A DNA stretch of 8,555 bases from Verrucomicrobiales bacterium (lineage in GTDB: Bacteria; Verrucomicrobiota; Verrucomicrobiia; Limisphaerales; SXQI01), in NCBI GenBank assembly GCA_005793025.1, contig SXQI01000012.1, forward strand, positions 1 through 8,555, in the 5' to 3' direction. Below the pieces are notes generated by a model. The model saw only the letters and a program-made list of their open reading frames with translations. It was not told where the DNA came from and searched no databases. This document shows positions 1-6,346 of the stretch, piece after piece (the stretch's first letter is position 1; every line of letters starts with the position of its first letter). The translations under genes and the position numbers were made by a program.

Positions 1-1
1 G

Positions 2-637
2 CAGCACAAGCTCAAGCGATTTGTCTTCGCATCATCAGCCGCAGTTTATGGAAACTCGACGGTGATCCCTCAAACAGAATCCCTTCCTGTTCAACCCCTT
101 TCTCCCTATGCGTTGCAAAAGCAAAATGGGGAACGTTACGCCCAACTTTACTGGCAGCTCTACAAACTTCCGACGGTTGCGCTGCGTTTCTTCAATGTGT
201 TCGGGCCTCGACAAAGGCCTGACTCCGCTTACTCGGGCGTCATTTCGCGTTTCGGAGAAGCTTTCGCTTTGGGTCGTTCACCCGTGATTTTTGGTGATGG
301 AACGCAGTCCCGAGACTTCGTTTTTGTCACCAATGTGGTGGAAGCCATATGGCTAGCAGCGACTGAATCCCCGGAACAGGTGGCTGGCGAAGTTTTTAAC
401 GTGGGCTCAGGAGAGTCGATCTCTCTACTAGACCTGTTAAAACAATTCGAAATCATTACAGGCAGAAACCTAACACCAAATCGTCAACCATCTCGAGCGG
501 GAGATGTTAGGGATTCCAGATCTGACCTGAAGCACGCTCAAGAAAGACTGGGTTACCGCTGTGTCACCAATTGGCGTGATGGCCTAGCGCGGACTTGGGA
601 TTATTTTGAATCTTTAATTCCAAGCGAACCGGTTTAA
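2..637 (+). CDS. NAD-dependent sugar-nucleotide epimerase (WbpP/GalE-like), 5' end missing
   Basis: This is the C-terminal 211 residues of an extended short-chain dehydrogenase/reductase. The reading frame is open to the left edge, so the N-terminal Rossmann GxxGxxG and roughly the first 100 residues lie outside the window. The GTG at 62 is internal and not a real start, because the catalytic serine region SSAAVYG (fragment residues 11-17) lies upstream of it. The catalytic YxxxK pair is Y36/K40. FGPRQRPD near residue 68 and the RDF motif near 104 are typical of UDP-glucose and UDP-N-acetylglucosamine 4-epimerases. Such enzymes invert C4 of a UDP-hexose in the cytoplasm to supply glycan donors. 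The substrate cannot be settled from the fragment; a dehydratase of the same superfamily is less likely. The gene ends tail-to-tail with the membrane polymerase/ligase gene, sharing TTAA. Confidence 0.85.
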   Translation, partial: QHKLKRFVFASSAAVYGNSTVIPQTESLPVQPLSPYALQKQNGERYAQLYWQLYKLPTVALRFFNVFGPRQRPDSAYSGVISRFGEAFALGRSPVIFGDGTQSRDFVFVTNVVEAIWLAATESPEQVAGEVFNVGSGESISLLDLLKQFEIITGRNLTPNRQPSRAGDVRDSRSDLKHAQERLGYRCVTNWRDGLARTWDYFESLIPSEPV

Positions 638-2112
638 CTGGGTCTGGGTCTGACTCCCGAACTGAGCACAGCCAGCAGTGCAAGAAACACTAGAAGGAGC
701 GAGTAGATTTGGAAGGGCAGATCCCAAACAGCCGTGATCAAAAGACCCGTGCAACCAATCCCAATGAATACTGCTAGATCTGAGGGGAGCGGAACCCCTG
801 ACCCGATAAACCAATGCGAGCCTGCAAGGAATAGGAGCAATACGATGAGTCCAAAACCAACCCATCCCAATGTTGCTCGAGCCTCCAGCCAATCGTCATG
901 CGCATACGCATGCCAGTACTGACTCGCATCGTCCCGATACAATTGATAGACGGCTCCGAAAGCCCCAGGCCCCACCCCAAACACCGGATAATCTCCTACC
1001 ATTTTTTTTGTGTTGGAATAAATCTCTGTGCGCCCGCTGGTCTGATCCAACGTATAATTCGCGAACCTCGCCCTCAGATCTCCCCAATTCAGCCAAAGAC
1101 TTCCTGATAGTAAAACCAAGAAAAACAAACTCCAGAATACCGCGGAAGCTCTACTCTTAAATCCTTTTCTCACGAGGATAATTCCGATGGCCCATCCAAC
1201 CAGAAATATCGATACCCCGGCACCTAGCCGACTCGTAGTAAGGAATGAAGCTACAACGGAGACAACACAACAGAGTAGCAGCATGACTTCAGGTCCTCGC
1301 CCGATCCCGCGCCGGTGATGCTGAATCAAACTCAAGAAAAACCCAATCGTCACCGGCCAAATCATGTTAAACAGCTGAGCAGCATTGGATCGATAAGCAT
1401 AGGGACCGAATTGACCCGAGTGCCAAGCATTGATCTCCGGACGAACTAGCCACAACAATTTGTCCGTGTGAGTCATTCGTTGGAGTAACCCTTCCAGAGC
1501 AATCAAGGCACCATTGATACAGATTACCCAAAGCAAAAGGCGCACACGGTCGCTCACACGCCCTGAGGCAGATCCTCCAATCTTATCGTGGGTAGTCTTA
1601 ACCAATAACCAGTCACGCAATGCCCAAAAAAAACAGGCTGCAGCCAAACAACGATAAAACCTTTCCCAACTTTTTGCCTGATCATAACTATGGGGCAACC
1701 AAGCGAGATAATTGAGATACTCAAAACGTTGTTCTTGGAGATGATAAATGGCACGTGCATTCCACGCCGAGACGCCAATATAGCTTAGCAGCAACAGAGT
1801 CGCGGTGCCCGCTAACCAAGGCCAGATTCGTGCCACCAACCGTCGTTCAGAACTCCACTGGTTTGGTTGATACCCGGTTACTGCACGGAAAACCCACTTC
1901 ATCAAGAACGTCGTTCCCAACAAATAATTCAAGCCGTTAACCGCAGAAATCGACCAAGGCTCTGTTGTGCCAAATGCCCACGTAGAGAAAACCAAGATCG
2001 TAAAAACCAAGAGCTCCGTCAAAAAATCGAGCCCTCGATAGAACCATGGAACCTCGGAGCGACCTCTTATGCGTTTGCTGTGATTTCTTTCGATATCTCG
2101 TTGTAATCCCAC
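634..2112 (-). CDS. O-antigen ligase / Wzy-type polymerase family membrane protein
   Basis: A 492-residue integral membrane protein with about 12 hydrophobic segments (roughly residues 32-50, 58-78, 98-115, 152-170, 190-208, 245-262, 275-315, 325-342, 415-434, 445-486). A large soluble loop spans about 343-412. The loop carries the signature of the O-antigen ligase superfamily (PF04932): SGRTEIY at 359-365, then DYPVFGVGPGAF at 374-385, then HAYAHDDWLE at 401-410. Other typical patches are RSNAAQ at 241-246 and TTSRLG at 292-297. Family members either polymerise undecaprenyl-linked repeat units or ligate glycan to lipid A-core or protein; sequence alone rarely separates these roles. The start is GTG at 2112. 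It has no strong Shine-Dalgarno, and the next in-frame Met is at about residue 71, after the first membrane segments. The gene runs against all its sugar-locus neighbours, so it needs its own promoter in the 105-base gap to the right; none was clear. Confidence 0.85.
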   Translation of the reverse strand: MGLQRDIERNHSKRIRGRSEVPWFYRGLDFLTELLVFTILVFSTWAFGTTEPWSISAVNGLNYLLGTTFLMKWVFRAVTGYQPNQWSSERRLVARIWPWLAGTATLLLLSYIGVSAWNARAIYHLQEQRFEYLNYLAWLPHSYDQAKSWERFYRCLAAACFFWALRDWLLVKTTHDKIGGSASGRVSDRVRLLLWVICINGALIALEGLLQRMTHTDKLLWLVRPEINAWHSGQFGPYAYRSNAAQLFNMIWPVTIGFFLSLIQHHRRGIGRGPEVMLLLCCVVSVVASFLTTSRLGAGVSIFLVGWAIGIILVRKGFKSRASAVFWSLFFLVLLSGSLWLNWGDLRARFANYTLDQTSGRTEIYSNTKKMVGDYPVFGVGPGAFGAVYQLYRDDASQYWHAYAHDDWLEARATLGWVGFGLIVLLLFLAGSHWFIGSGVPLPSDLAVFIGIGCTGLLITAVWDLPFQIYSLLLVFLALLAVLSSGVRPRPS

Positions 2113-2166
2113 GACAGAAACTCAACCGAACGAATCAATTCCAGACAAGAAACAAAGTGCTCTTGA

Positions 2167-2192
2167 CTCGGCAATAAACACCGAGTGCCGAG
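2167..2192. repeat. 7-bp inverted repeat in the divergent promoter region
   Basis: CTCGGCA at 2167-2173 is perfectly mirrored by TGCCGAG at 2186-2192 across a 12-base loop. The loop contains a further CCGAG, so the left arm could also pair at shorter range. It sits about 25 bases before the epimerase ATG at 2218 and about 55 bases from the GTG of the opposite-strand membrane protein. A TTGACT (2163-2168) overlaps the left arm, but I see no correctly spaced -10 box. It may be an operator or a leader hairpin; chance is not excluded. Confidence 0.35.
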
Positions 2193-2217
2193 ACCATAAC
2201 TTTATTATCTCCATTAG

Positions 2218-3225
2218 ATGAAGATCCTTGTTACAGGTGCGGCCGGTTTTATCGGTTCTCACGTTTCGACACAATTGCTGGATAGAGGCGACGAAGTGAT
2301 CGGCCTCGACAACCTCAACAACTACTACGATGTGAGGTTGAAAGATGCACGGCTAGCTAATCTCACCACAAGGGAGAAGTTCCGATTCTTAAAAATGGAA
2401 CTTTCTGACCGGTCGGCGATGGCGGAAATGTTCCGCACAGAACGCCCTAAACGCGTTGTCCATCTTGCTGCACAACCCGGCGTCCGGTATTCGATCCAAA
2501 ATCCCCATGCTTACGTGGATTCAAACCTCGTGGGATTCATGAATGTACTAGAAGGGTGTCGTCACAATGAAATCGAACACCTAGTCTATGCCTCATCGTC
2601 TTCAGTGTATGGTGCAAACACAACCATGCCCTTCAGCATCCACCAAACTGTCGACCATCCACTCAGCCTGTATGCGGCCACGAAGAAGGCAAACGAACTC
2701 ATGGCGCACACCTACAGCCACCTTTATCAACTGCCGACGACAGGGTTACGATTTTTTACCGTTTATGGACCGTGGGGAAGACCTGACATGGCTTTATTCA
2801 TGTTCACTAAAGCGATACTAGAAGGCAAACCTATCGACGTTTTCAACAATGGCCAAATGCGCCGAGATTTCACCTATGTCGATGATATCGTCGAAGGAGT
2901 GATTCGCGTCTTGGATCGCATTGCCTCCCCGAATCCAGAATGGAACAGTGCCGCCCCAGACCCCGGAACCAGCCGATCTCCCTACAGGATTTACAATATC
3001 GGCAACAATAACCCGGTTGAACTATTGCACGTCATCCACTGCCTAGAAACGGAGTTAGGCAGGACCGCAGTCAAAAACCTGCTTCCAATGCAACCCGGCG
3101 ACGTCCCAGCAACTTACGCCGACGTCGACGATCTCGTGCGAGACTGCAATTTTAAACCAAACACTTCCATCGAAGAAGGAATCAAAAAATTCGCTACATG
3201 GTACCGCGACTACTATGCATGTTAA
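2218..3225 (+). CDS. UDP-glucuronate 4-epimerase-like NAD-dependent epimerase (CapI/LspL type)
   Basis: A complete 335-residue extended short-chain dehydrogenase/reductase of normal family length. The NAD-binding GAAGFIG is at residues 7-13, followed by the adenosine-binding acidic loop GLDNLNNYYD at 29-38. The catalytic serine region ASSSSVYG is at 125-132 and the YxxxK pair is Y152/K156. AQPGVRYS (85-92), the RRDFTYVDDIVEG stretch (215-227) and MQPGDVPATYADVDDL (291-306) are features I associate with UDP-glucuronate 4-epimerases, which convert UDP-glucuronate to UDP-galacturonate in the cytoplasm. UDP-glucose 4-epimerase is a less likely alternative. The ATG start is fixed by the Rossmann motif beginning at residue 4. 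Upstream is a poor Shine-Dalgarno. It is co-directional with the aminotransferase, separated by 106 bases. Confidence 0.88.
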   Translation: MKILVTGAAGFIGSHVSTQLLDRGDEVIGLDNLNNYYDVRLKDARLANLTTREKFRFLKMELSDRSAMAEMFRTERPKRVVHLAAQPGVRYSIQNPHAYVDSNLVGFMNVLEGCRHNEIEHLVYASSSSVYGANTTMPFSIHQTVDHPLSLYAATKKANELMAHTYSHLYQLPTTGLRFFTVYGPWGRPDMALFMFTKAILEGKPIDVFNNGQMRRDFTYVDDIVEGVIRVLDRIASPNPEWNSAAPDPGTSRSPYRIYNIGNNNPVELLHVIHCLETELGRTAVKNLLPMQPGDVPATYADVDDLVRDCNFKPNTSIEEGIKKFATWYRDYYAC

Positions 3226-3309
3226 TCCCTACTCCGATTTGTTTCGAGAACACTTAATCCACGGTTTCTAATAACCACTGTCGGCGGCAACCAACATTGA
3301 ATTAAATGC

Positions 3310-3328
3310 CGGTTTGATACCGTTTTTT
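3310..3328 (+). terminator. Weak terminator-like hairpin before the aminotransferase start
   Basis: CGGT (3310-3313) and ACCG (3319-3322) can form a 4-bp stem with a 5-base loop, followed directly by six T residues (3323-3328). The layout is that of an intrinsic terminator, but the stem is very short. It begins 85 bases after the epimerase stop and ends 3 bases before the ATG at 3332. If active it would end epimerase transcription or attenuate the aminotransferase, and it could also mask the initiation site. Chance is a real alternative. Confidence 0.25.
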
Positions 3329-3331
3329 ATC

Positions 3332-4579
3332 ATGCTTTCTAAACCTTTAATCATAACCCCCAATCGAATTCTTCTTTCGGTGCCGCACATGTCCGGAGCT
3401 GAATTGAGATGGGTACAGGAGGCGTTTGCCACCAATTGGCTTTCTACAGTCGGACCGAATTTGACCGAACTGGAAAAGTGTTTTCAGAAAACTTTAGGGC
3501 AGCACACTGTTGCTTTGAGCAGCGGGACCGCTGGGTTGCATCTCGCGCTTCGTTTGGTAGGAGTTCAACCGGGAGACGAAGTGGTGACACAATCACTCAC
3601 TTTTGTAGCAAGCGCGAACCCGATTCTTTACGAACACGCTCGCCCCATCCTGATCGATTCAGAACGGACCACTTGGAATCTTGATCCCGAGTTACTCGAG
3701 AAGTTTTTAAAACTACGTGCACGTGTTAACCGCCTTCCAAAAGCGGTGATTCTCGTACATCTTTTTGGGCAGCCGGGAGCAATTGAGCAGATCACTACTA
3801 TTTGTCGCAATTACGGAGTCGCCCTCATAGAAGATGCTGCTGAATCCCTTGGATCTCGCTATCATGGTCGCCATCCCGGAACTTTCGGAGACGTTGGGGT
3901 GTTCTCTTTTAATGGGAACAAAATGATTACGGGAACCACGGGTGGTATCCTGATCTCGTCCGACGCGCAAAAAGCGAATTGTGCTCGACACTGGAGCACC
4001 CAAGCGCGGGATGCCGATCCCTCCGGCATCAACAACTACCTCCACACCGAGAGAGGCTACAACTACCGGATGAGCAATGTGATTGCGGGAATAGTGCGTG
4101 GCCAGCTGGATGTCCTACCCTCTCGAGTTATCCAGCGGCGATCCGTATTTGAGCGTTACAGGAATGCGCTGGCAGGGATTCCAGGCTTGGAGCCGCAGCC
4201 TGATGCACCATGGGCGACTCCCGGACCTGAGTCAGGATCAATGCCGGACAACCCGAGTTACCATAGCCGTTGGTTGAGTTGTTTTCTGATAGACGAAGCT
4301 CAATTCGGTTGTTCGGCACCAGATCTAATTAGGTGGCTTCATCTAGCGAATGTAGAGGCTCGCCCCGTATGGCGGCCGATGCATCTGCAACCTTTATTTT
4401 CGAGTGCAGAGCGAATCGGCGGTGAGGTCGCGGAGGATCTCAACGCAAGAGGGATTTGTTTACCAAGTTCGAGTAGCCTCACTTTGGAGGATCAAGCGTT
4501 TGTCATCGCTAGAATTCACGAGGCGCACTCCTCCGGGATTTCATCGAAAAGTATGTCGCAAAAAAAAAGAGCGAACTGA
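3332..4579 (+). CDS. DegT/DnrJ/EryC1/StrS-family PLP aminotransferase, PglE-like
   Basis: A 415-residue fold-type I aminotransferase acting on nucleotide sugars. ALSSGTAGLHLAL (61-73) is the cofactor-phosphate region, EDAAESLGS (167-175) carries the PLP-nitrogen aspartate D168, and FSFNGNK (191-197) carries the Schiff-base lysine K197. YNYRMSN (243-249) is also typical. The opening VPHMSGAELRWVQEAF (17-32) is what I recall of the PglE subgroup, which makes UDP-4-amino-4,6-dideoxy-N-acetylglucosamine from the 4-keto sugar with glutamate as donor. The adjacent PglC-like transferase supports that. Other amino-sugar products remain possible. I chose ATG 3332 over an in-frame TTG at 3314, which lies inside a hairpin; neither has a good Shine-Dalgarno. 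Oddities are a Pro/Gly-rich insertion near residues 290-309, LPSSSS at 378-383 where a glycine is usual, and an A9 run near the 3' end. Confidence 0.88.
   Translation: MLSKPLIITPNRILLSVPHMSGAELRWVQEAFATNWLSTVGPNLTELEKCFQKTLGQHTVALSSGTAGLHLALRLVGVQPGDEVVTQSLTFVASANPILYEHARPILIDSERTTWNLDPELLEKFLKLRARVNRLPKAVILVHLFGQPGAIEQITTICRNYGVALIEDAAESLGSRYHGRHPGTFGDVGVFSFNGNKMITGTTGGILISSDAQKANCARHWSTQARDADPSGINNYLHTERGYNYRMSNVIAGIVRGQLDVLPSRVIQRRSVFERYRNALAGIPGLEPQPDAPWATPGPESGSMPDNPSYHSRWLSCFLIDEAQFGCSAPDLIRWLHLANVEARPVWRPMHLQPLFSSAERIGGEVAEDLNARGICLPSSSSLTLEDQAFVIARIHEAHSSGISSKSMSQKKRAN
4560..4568 (+). other. A9 run, candidate slippage/frameshift site
   Basis: Nine consecutive A residues lie in the last codons of the aminotransferase, read CAA AAA AAA AGA in the zero frame, with the stop TGA at 4577-4579. 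In the frame one base back, the sequence is open from 4513 through the run and on, via a 15-codon linker, in frame into the ATG at 4612 of the phosphoglycosyl transferase. A -1 ribosomal shift, or one extra A added by polymerase slippage, would therefore produce a fused protein. The geometry is read directly from the sequence; that slippage occurs is speculation. Confidence 0.35.
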
Positions 4580-4611
4580 TAGAGATTCCGCTTTCGTTTT
4601 CAGCTGTCAGC

Positions 4612-5232
4612 ATGAACAGAACCCATTCCTTATCTAAACGGGTGTTCGACCTGTGTTTAGTATTACTGTCCCTCCCGATTTGGTTTGGACTTCTAATCGT
4701 TATTGCAGTTCTTGTTCGAATAAAACTTGGTTCTCCCATTTTTTTCTCGCAACAACGTGTTGGACATCATCGAAAACTTTTCAACCTCTCTAAATTTCGC
4801 ACAATGACCGACCACCGGGGAGCTGATGGCCAGTTGTTACCGGATGGTGCCCGGCTCACGCCCTTCGGTCGTTGGCTCCGAGCCTCCTCATTAGACGAGC
4901 TGCCTGAACTTTTCCTCGTAATTCGCGGGGACATGAGTCTCATTGGCCCTCGTCCACTTCCTGTGGTTTATTTATCTCGATACAATCCACGCCAATCGAG
5001 GCGACATGAGGTACTGCCTGGTTTGAGTGGTTGGGCTCAAGTCAATGGAAGGAATATGCAAAGCTGGGATGAAAGATTTGAATCCGATGTCTGGTATGTG
5101 GATAACCACTCCGTCTGGTTAGACACCAAAATTGTTCTCTTAACTTTTCGTGCGATTCTCACAAAACGAGGGGTCAGCGCCGATGGGCATGACACGATGC
5201 CTGAGTTCGATCCTCCCTCGCCGACTCACTGA
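4612..5232 (+). CDS. Small monotopic phosphoglycosyl transferase, PglC-like (initiating sugar transferase)
   Basis: A 206-residue bacterial sugar transferase (PF02397) of the minimal, PglC-sized class. It has one hydrophobic N-terminal segment (about 13-36, with P22 in a likely re-entrant helix) followed by a cytoplasmic catalytic domain. Motifs in order are KFRTM (61-65), the catalytic Asp-Glu dyad D95-E96 in SLDELPEL, GDMSLIGPRPL (106-116) and the GWAQVNGRN region (140-148). The C-terminal GVSADGH (187-193) resembles what I recall of Campylobacter PglC. The enzyme would move a phosphosugar from a UDP-sugar to undecaprenyl phosphate at the inner membrane, starting glycan assembly. The neighbouring PglE-like gene suggests a diNAc-bacillosamine-type substrate; WbaP-type hexose-phosphate transfer is the alternative. 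It starts 32 bases after the aminotransferase stop with no clear Shine-Dalgarno, so translation may be coupled. Its 3' end overlaps the convergent dehydrogenase gene by 7 bases. Confidence 0.9.
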   Translation: MNRTHSLSKRVFDLCLVLLSLPIWFGLLIVIAVLVRIKLGSPIFFSQQRVGHHRKLFNLSKFRTMTDHRGADGQLLPDGARLTPFGRWLRASSLDELPELFLVIRGDMSLIGPRPLPVVYLSRYNPRQSRRHEVLPGLSGWAQVNGRNMQSWDERFESDVWYVDNHSVWLDTKIVLLTFRAILTKRGVSADGHDTMPEFDPPSPTH

Positions 5233-6233
5233 TCGACAAGAATTTTAGTCTTAATTGCTTTATTTCCTGTGCTCATCAATCGAAGTAGTTCGGGGAGTTG
5301 GCTGAGTGCGCATTCGCCTGAAACAAAAGCTGGAGCCCGAATCAACCCTGATTCGATGTGTTGGAGTGCTTGACGAATCGTTTTTGGGGTGTGGTGAAAG
5401 CTGGCGAGAATCGTTAAGTTCGAATAGTGAATCAAACCCGTGTCCAGTGAGATGGTGGTTCCTGCAGGACATCCACCAAATAAATTTACTCGCCCTCCTT
5501 TTCTAACCTTCCGTACGGCTTCTTCCCACGTTTCTGGTTTACCCACCGCTTCGATGACCACATCGAATGCCTCTTCGGGTATCTTTTCTTTCTCCACATC
5601 AATTACGATGGATGCACCCAAGTGCTGCGCAGCAACCAATCGTTCTGCTCCCCGTCCGGCTACAGTGACTTGACACCCTGCAGCATGGGCTAATGTTACA
5701 AACATTAGCCCAATCGGCCCTGCCCCGATCACCAGCACGCGTTCACCCGCACGCACGCTAATGTCTTCCAACCCCTTCACAACGCAGGCTAGAGGTTCCA
5801 TCAACGCGCCAGCGACGAACGGGGTTTTATCTCCAAGCCTCAACAAATTCTTGGCGACCAACCTTGTAGGCACGACGATCCGCTCTGCGTAAGCACCATT
5901 TAAAAACAACAGGTCGTCGCACAAATTCTCTTGGTCATTCCCGCAGAAAGCACACTCTCCGCATGGCGCTGAATTCGCCGCCACGACCCGATCTCCCAAA
6001 GCCCAGTTCGTCACTCCCCTACCCACCTCGCAGATCGTCCCGCTCAACTCATGCCCGAAAACGGCGGGTGGAACGATCATTCGTGCGTGGTAACCTCGCC
6101 GATAGACTTTTAGATCGGTCCCACAGGTCAATGCGGCCTTGATCGCTATCCTGACCTCTCCTTCGCAAAGTGCCTGTTCATCGATTTGCTCAATCCTTAG
6201 ATCTTCTTTTCCATACAGAACTGCTGCTCTCAT
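5226..6233 (-). CDS. Zinc-dependent medium-chain dehydrogenase (sorbitol/threonine dehydrogenase-like)
   Basis: A complete 335-residue MDR-superfamily alcohol dehydrogenase. The N-terminal GroES-like domain carries catalytic-zinc ligands C37 (in TCGTD), H61-E62 (in GHE) and E146 (in MEPLAC). The structural-zinc cysteines are C91, C94, C97 and C105. The Rossmann domain has VIGAGPIG with glycines G170, G172 and G175. All key residues are present, so it should be active, oxidising a polyol or secondary alcohol with NAD(P)+ in the cytoplasm. The substrate cannot be read from sequence. Sorbitol, threonine and sugar-derived polyol dehydrogenases share this plan. The ATG start at 6233 is at the normal family N-terminus, with a weak GAG upstream. 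It is transcribed toward the sugar locus and divergently from the DedA gene, so membership of the polysaccharide pathway is not implied. Confidence 0.9.
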   Translation of the reverse strand: MRAAVLYGKEDLRIEQIDEQALCEGEVRIAIKAALTCGTDLKVYRRGYHARMIVPPAVFGHELSGTICEVGRGVTNWALGDRVVAANSAPCGECAFCGNDQENLCDDLLFLNGAYAERIVVPTRLVAKNLLRLGDKTPFVAGALMEPLACVVKGLEDISVRAGERVLVIGAGPIGLMFVTLAHAAGCQVTVAGRGAERLVAAQHLGASIVIDVEKEKIPEEAFDVVIEAVGKPETWEEAVRKVRKGGRVNLFGGCPAGTTISLDTGLIHYSNLTILASFHHTPKTIRQALQHIESGLIRAPAFVSGECALSQLPELLRLMSTGNKAIKTKILVDQ

Positions 6234-6261
6234 TTCTCAACTTATTCAAGGCCCTCCACGC

Positions 6262-6282
6262 AGAAACTCCAAGACTGTTTCT
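6262..6282. repeat. 6-bp inverted repeat between divergent genes, possible operator
   Basis: AGAAAC at 6262-6267 is perfectly mirrored by GTTTCT at 6277-6282 with a 9-base gap, followed by CC and six T residues (6285-6290). It lies in the 113-base divergent gap, 29 bases upstream of the dehydrogenase ATG and about 65 bases before the DedA ATG. The placement suits an operator serving one or both genes. The T-run makes a plus-strand terminator-like reading possible, but no upstream plus-strand gene needs one. No convincing -35/-10 pair was found in the gap. Confidence 0.3.
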
Positions 6283-6346
6283 CCTTTTTTACCTTCCATT
6301 ACCTGCCTCAGCCTGCTAATCACCAACGCACAAAAGAAGTTATCCA

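Noticed and set aside
62..64. GTG as the start of the left-edge epimerase
   Set aside because: The SSAAVYG catalytic region is encoded in frame just upstream, so the gene continues beyond the left edge.
734..1160. Several overlapping short open frames on both strands (about 60-96 residues)
   Set aside because: They are shadows of the membrane polymerase/ligase gene, whose hydrophobic segments and family motifs account for the whole stretch.
3713..4045. 110-residue minus-strand open frame
   Set aside because: It lies wholly inside the aminotransferase gene on the other strand, its translation shows no recognisable motif, and the plus-strand frame carries all the catalytic residues.
4568..4594. 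Possible 6-bp stem just downstream of the A9 run as a frameshift stimulator
   Set aside because: It includes a G-T pair and a 15-base loop, and it begins inside the slip site rather than 5-9 bases after it.
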